A stretch of 64,000 nucleotides of DNA, taken from the NCBI RefSeq assembly GCF_024029335.1, contig NZ_CP097116.1:1054001-1118000 (forward strand), written 5' to 3'. The notes under the pieces are model-generated. The model made no database searches, was not told where the DNA came from, and saw nothing but the letters and a program-made list of their open reading frames with translations. Source of the DNA: Fructilactobacillus myrtifloralis. GTDB taxonomy: Bacteria; Bacillota; Bacilli; Lactobacillales; Lactobacillaceae. Both the position numbers and the translations under genes were made by a program. Shown piece after piece: positions 63,315 to 64,000 of the stretch; within the stretch, counting starts at the first letter, position 1; every line of letters begins with the position of its first letter.

Positions 63315-63349
63315 GATTAAAGCACAAGTTAATTAACCAGCGATTAGTG

Positions 63350-63381
63350 GGCCTTCTCGACCGTAGAGAAGGTCTTTTTTT
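63350..63381 (+). terminator. pyrF attenuator terminator
   Basis: GCCTTCTC / GAGAAGGT stem then seven T, 35 bases before the pyrF ATG. UMP-bound PyrR would favour this terminator. Confidence 0.85.
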
Positions 63382-63415
63382 GGCTTCTTTTGAACCCGAA
63401 CCCCGGGAGGTACCA

Positions 63416-64000
63416 ATGACAGATTCACAAGCGACGCACCCACTAATGATTGCCTTAGATTTTCAAACTAAGGAAGCAGTGCAGGCTTTCTTAGCGCAGT
63501 TTCCCGATCCAGCCCACCTGACGGTTAAAATTGGCATGGAGCTGTTTGACCGTTACGGTCCTGCGATTGTCAAAGAAATTCAAGCCAGGGGCTGTGCCAT
63601 TTTTCTAGACCTAAAACTGTTTGACATTCCTAATACCGTCGAACGGGCGCTGACCCAACTCGGGGAACTCGGGGTGCAGTACGTGACGGTGCATACCCTC
63701 GGGGGCTCGGCCATGTTACAAGCAGCTCAGCGGGGCTTAGTTGCTGGTGCTAAGCGCGCTCACGTCGCGGTTCCCCATTTGTTAGGGGTGACGGAGCTAA
63801 CCTCGATTTCGCCAGTTGGACTACGGGACGAACAAAACTGTCGACTGACCATGACGGAGCAGGTGGTGGCCCTTGCAAAGCTTGCCCAGCAGTCGGACTG
63901 TGATGGGGTGATTACCTCGGCGCTTGAATTACCAGCACTAGTTGCCGCTGTCGGTCCCGAGTTTGAATACGTGGTGCCGGGGATTCGGTTAGCTAGTGAT
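63416..64000 (+). CDS. pyrF: Orotidine 5'-phosphate decarboxylase, cut by window edge
   Basis: The first 195 codons are visible; the gene runs off the window end before its stop. The catalytic motif FLDLKLFDIPNTV (Lys-Asp-x-x-Asp type) lies near residue 62, after KIGMELFDRYGP; HTLGGSAML and the C-terminal-side VVPGIRLAS follow. It converts OMP to UMP, the last step of pyrimidine synthesis. The ATG at 63416 follows GGGAGG. It is the first gene behind the PyrR attenuator; pyrE probably follows. Confidence 0.95.
   Translation, partial: MTDSQATHPLMIALDFQTKEAVQAFLAQFPDPAHLTVKIGMELFDRYGPAIVKEIQARGCAIFLDLKLFDIPNTVERALTQLGELGVQYVTVHTLGGSAMLQAAQRGLVAGAKRAHVAVPHLLGVTELTSISPVGLRDEQNCRLTMTEQVVALAKLAQQSDCDGVITSALELPALVAAVGPEFEYVVPGIRLASD

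Noticed and set aside
63299-63337. A 12-codon open frame (MVQRSQIKAQVN) in the pyrF leader that could be a leader peptide
   Set aside because: Its start lies inside the PyrR hairpin and no ribosome site precedes it. The RNA structure explains the sequence fully.

Overview
The window reads as a chromosomal segment of a Gram-positive lactic acid bacterium of the family Lactobacillaceae. Supporting features are an IMP dehydrogenase without CBS domains, a ClpL chaperone under a CtsR operator, PyrR-type attenuation before pyrF, D-2-hydroxyacid dehydrogenases, an LPxTG surface protein, frequent TTG/GTG starts and strong AGGAGG ribosome sites. The mixed base composition does not allow a safe genus call; a heterofermentative genus such as Fructilactobacillus is only a guess. 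No rRNA, tRNA, CRISPR array, insertion sequence or prophage was seen.

Layout. 1-5.7 kb: guaB-guaA (minus, guaA cut by the edge), a C-terminally short hisS, a remnant of a glucan-binding-repeat protein, a ClC antiporter and a membrane-anchored alpha/beta hydrolase behind a structured leader. 5.8-8.1 kb: galU, a glucose-dehydrogenase-like SDR and a HesB-like protein. 8.2-13.7 kb: six overlapping AT-rich glycosyltransferase genes on the minus strand, including two adjacent GT-D (DUF1792) paralogs. 13.8-18.9 kb: a VTT-family membrane protein, an OatA-like O-acetyltransferase and clpL. 19.0-28.9 kb (plus): LCP ligase, unknown membrane protein, Wzy-like polymerase, glf, Wzx-like flippase, priming sugar transferase and a two-enzyme peptidoglycan hydrolase with eight 73-residue repeats. 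29-45.2 kb: three large YfhO/GT-C-like membrane proteins, a D-hydroxyacid dehydrogenase/nitroreductase operon, an Ogt-like protein without its cysteine, YjeM, NmrA-like and HdeD-like proteins, a phosphatase and a GbpC-like LPxTG adhesin. 45.2-52.1 kb (minus): DUF2075 ATPase, DHA2 efflux pump, proC, a CbxX-type AAA+ ATPase and pgcA. 52.3-64 kb: small GNAT, galE, three EamA transporters, a TetR-MMPL operon, an APC transporter, an MFS transporter and the start of pyrF.

Main theme: the cell surface. pgcA, galU, galE and glf together make a complete route from glucose 6-phosphate to UDP-galactofuranose. The minus-strand block supplies glycosyltransferases but no flippase, polymerase or priming enzyme; the plus-strand block supplies those but almost no glycosyltransferases. 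I infer that the two blocks form one split polysaccharide locus. Peptidoglycan O-acetylation, YfhO-type glycosylation and wall-bound proteins complete the picture. I found no single clearly new system. The best candidates for new biology are the unknown membrane protein at 20014, the stand-alone AAA+ ATPase with an unrecognised N-terminal domain, the Ogt-like protein with Leu in place of Cys, two unassigned structured RNA-like segments (4588-4734 and 50271-50340) and the probable ATT start at 30733.
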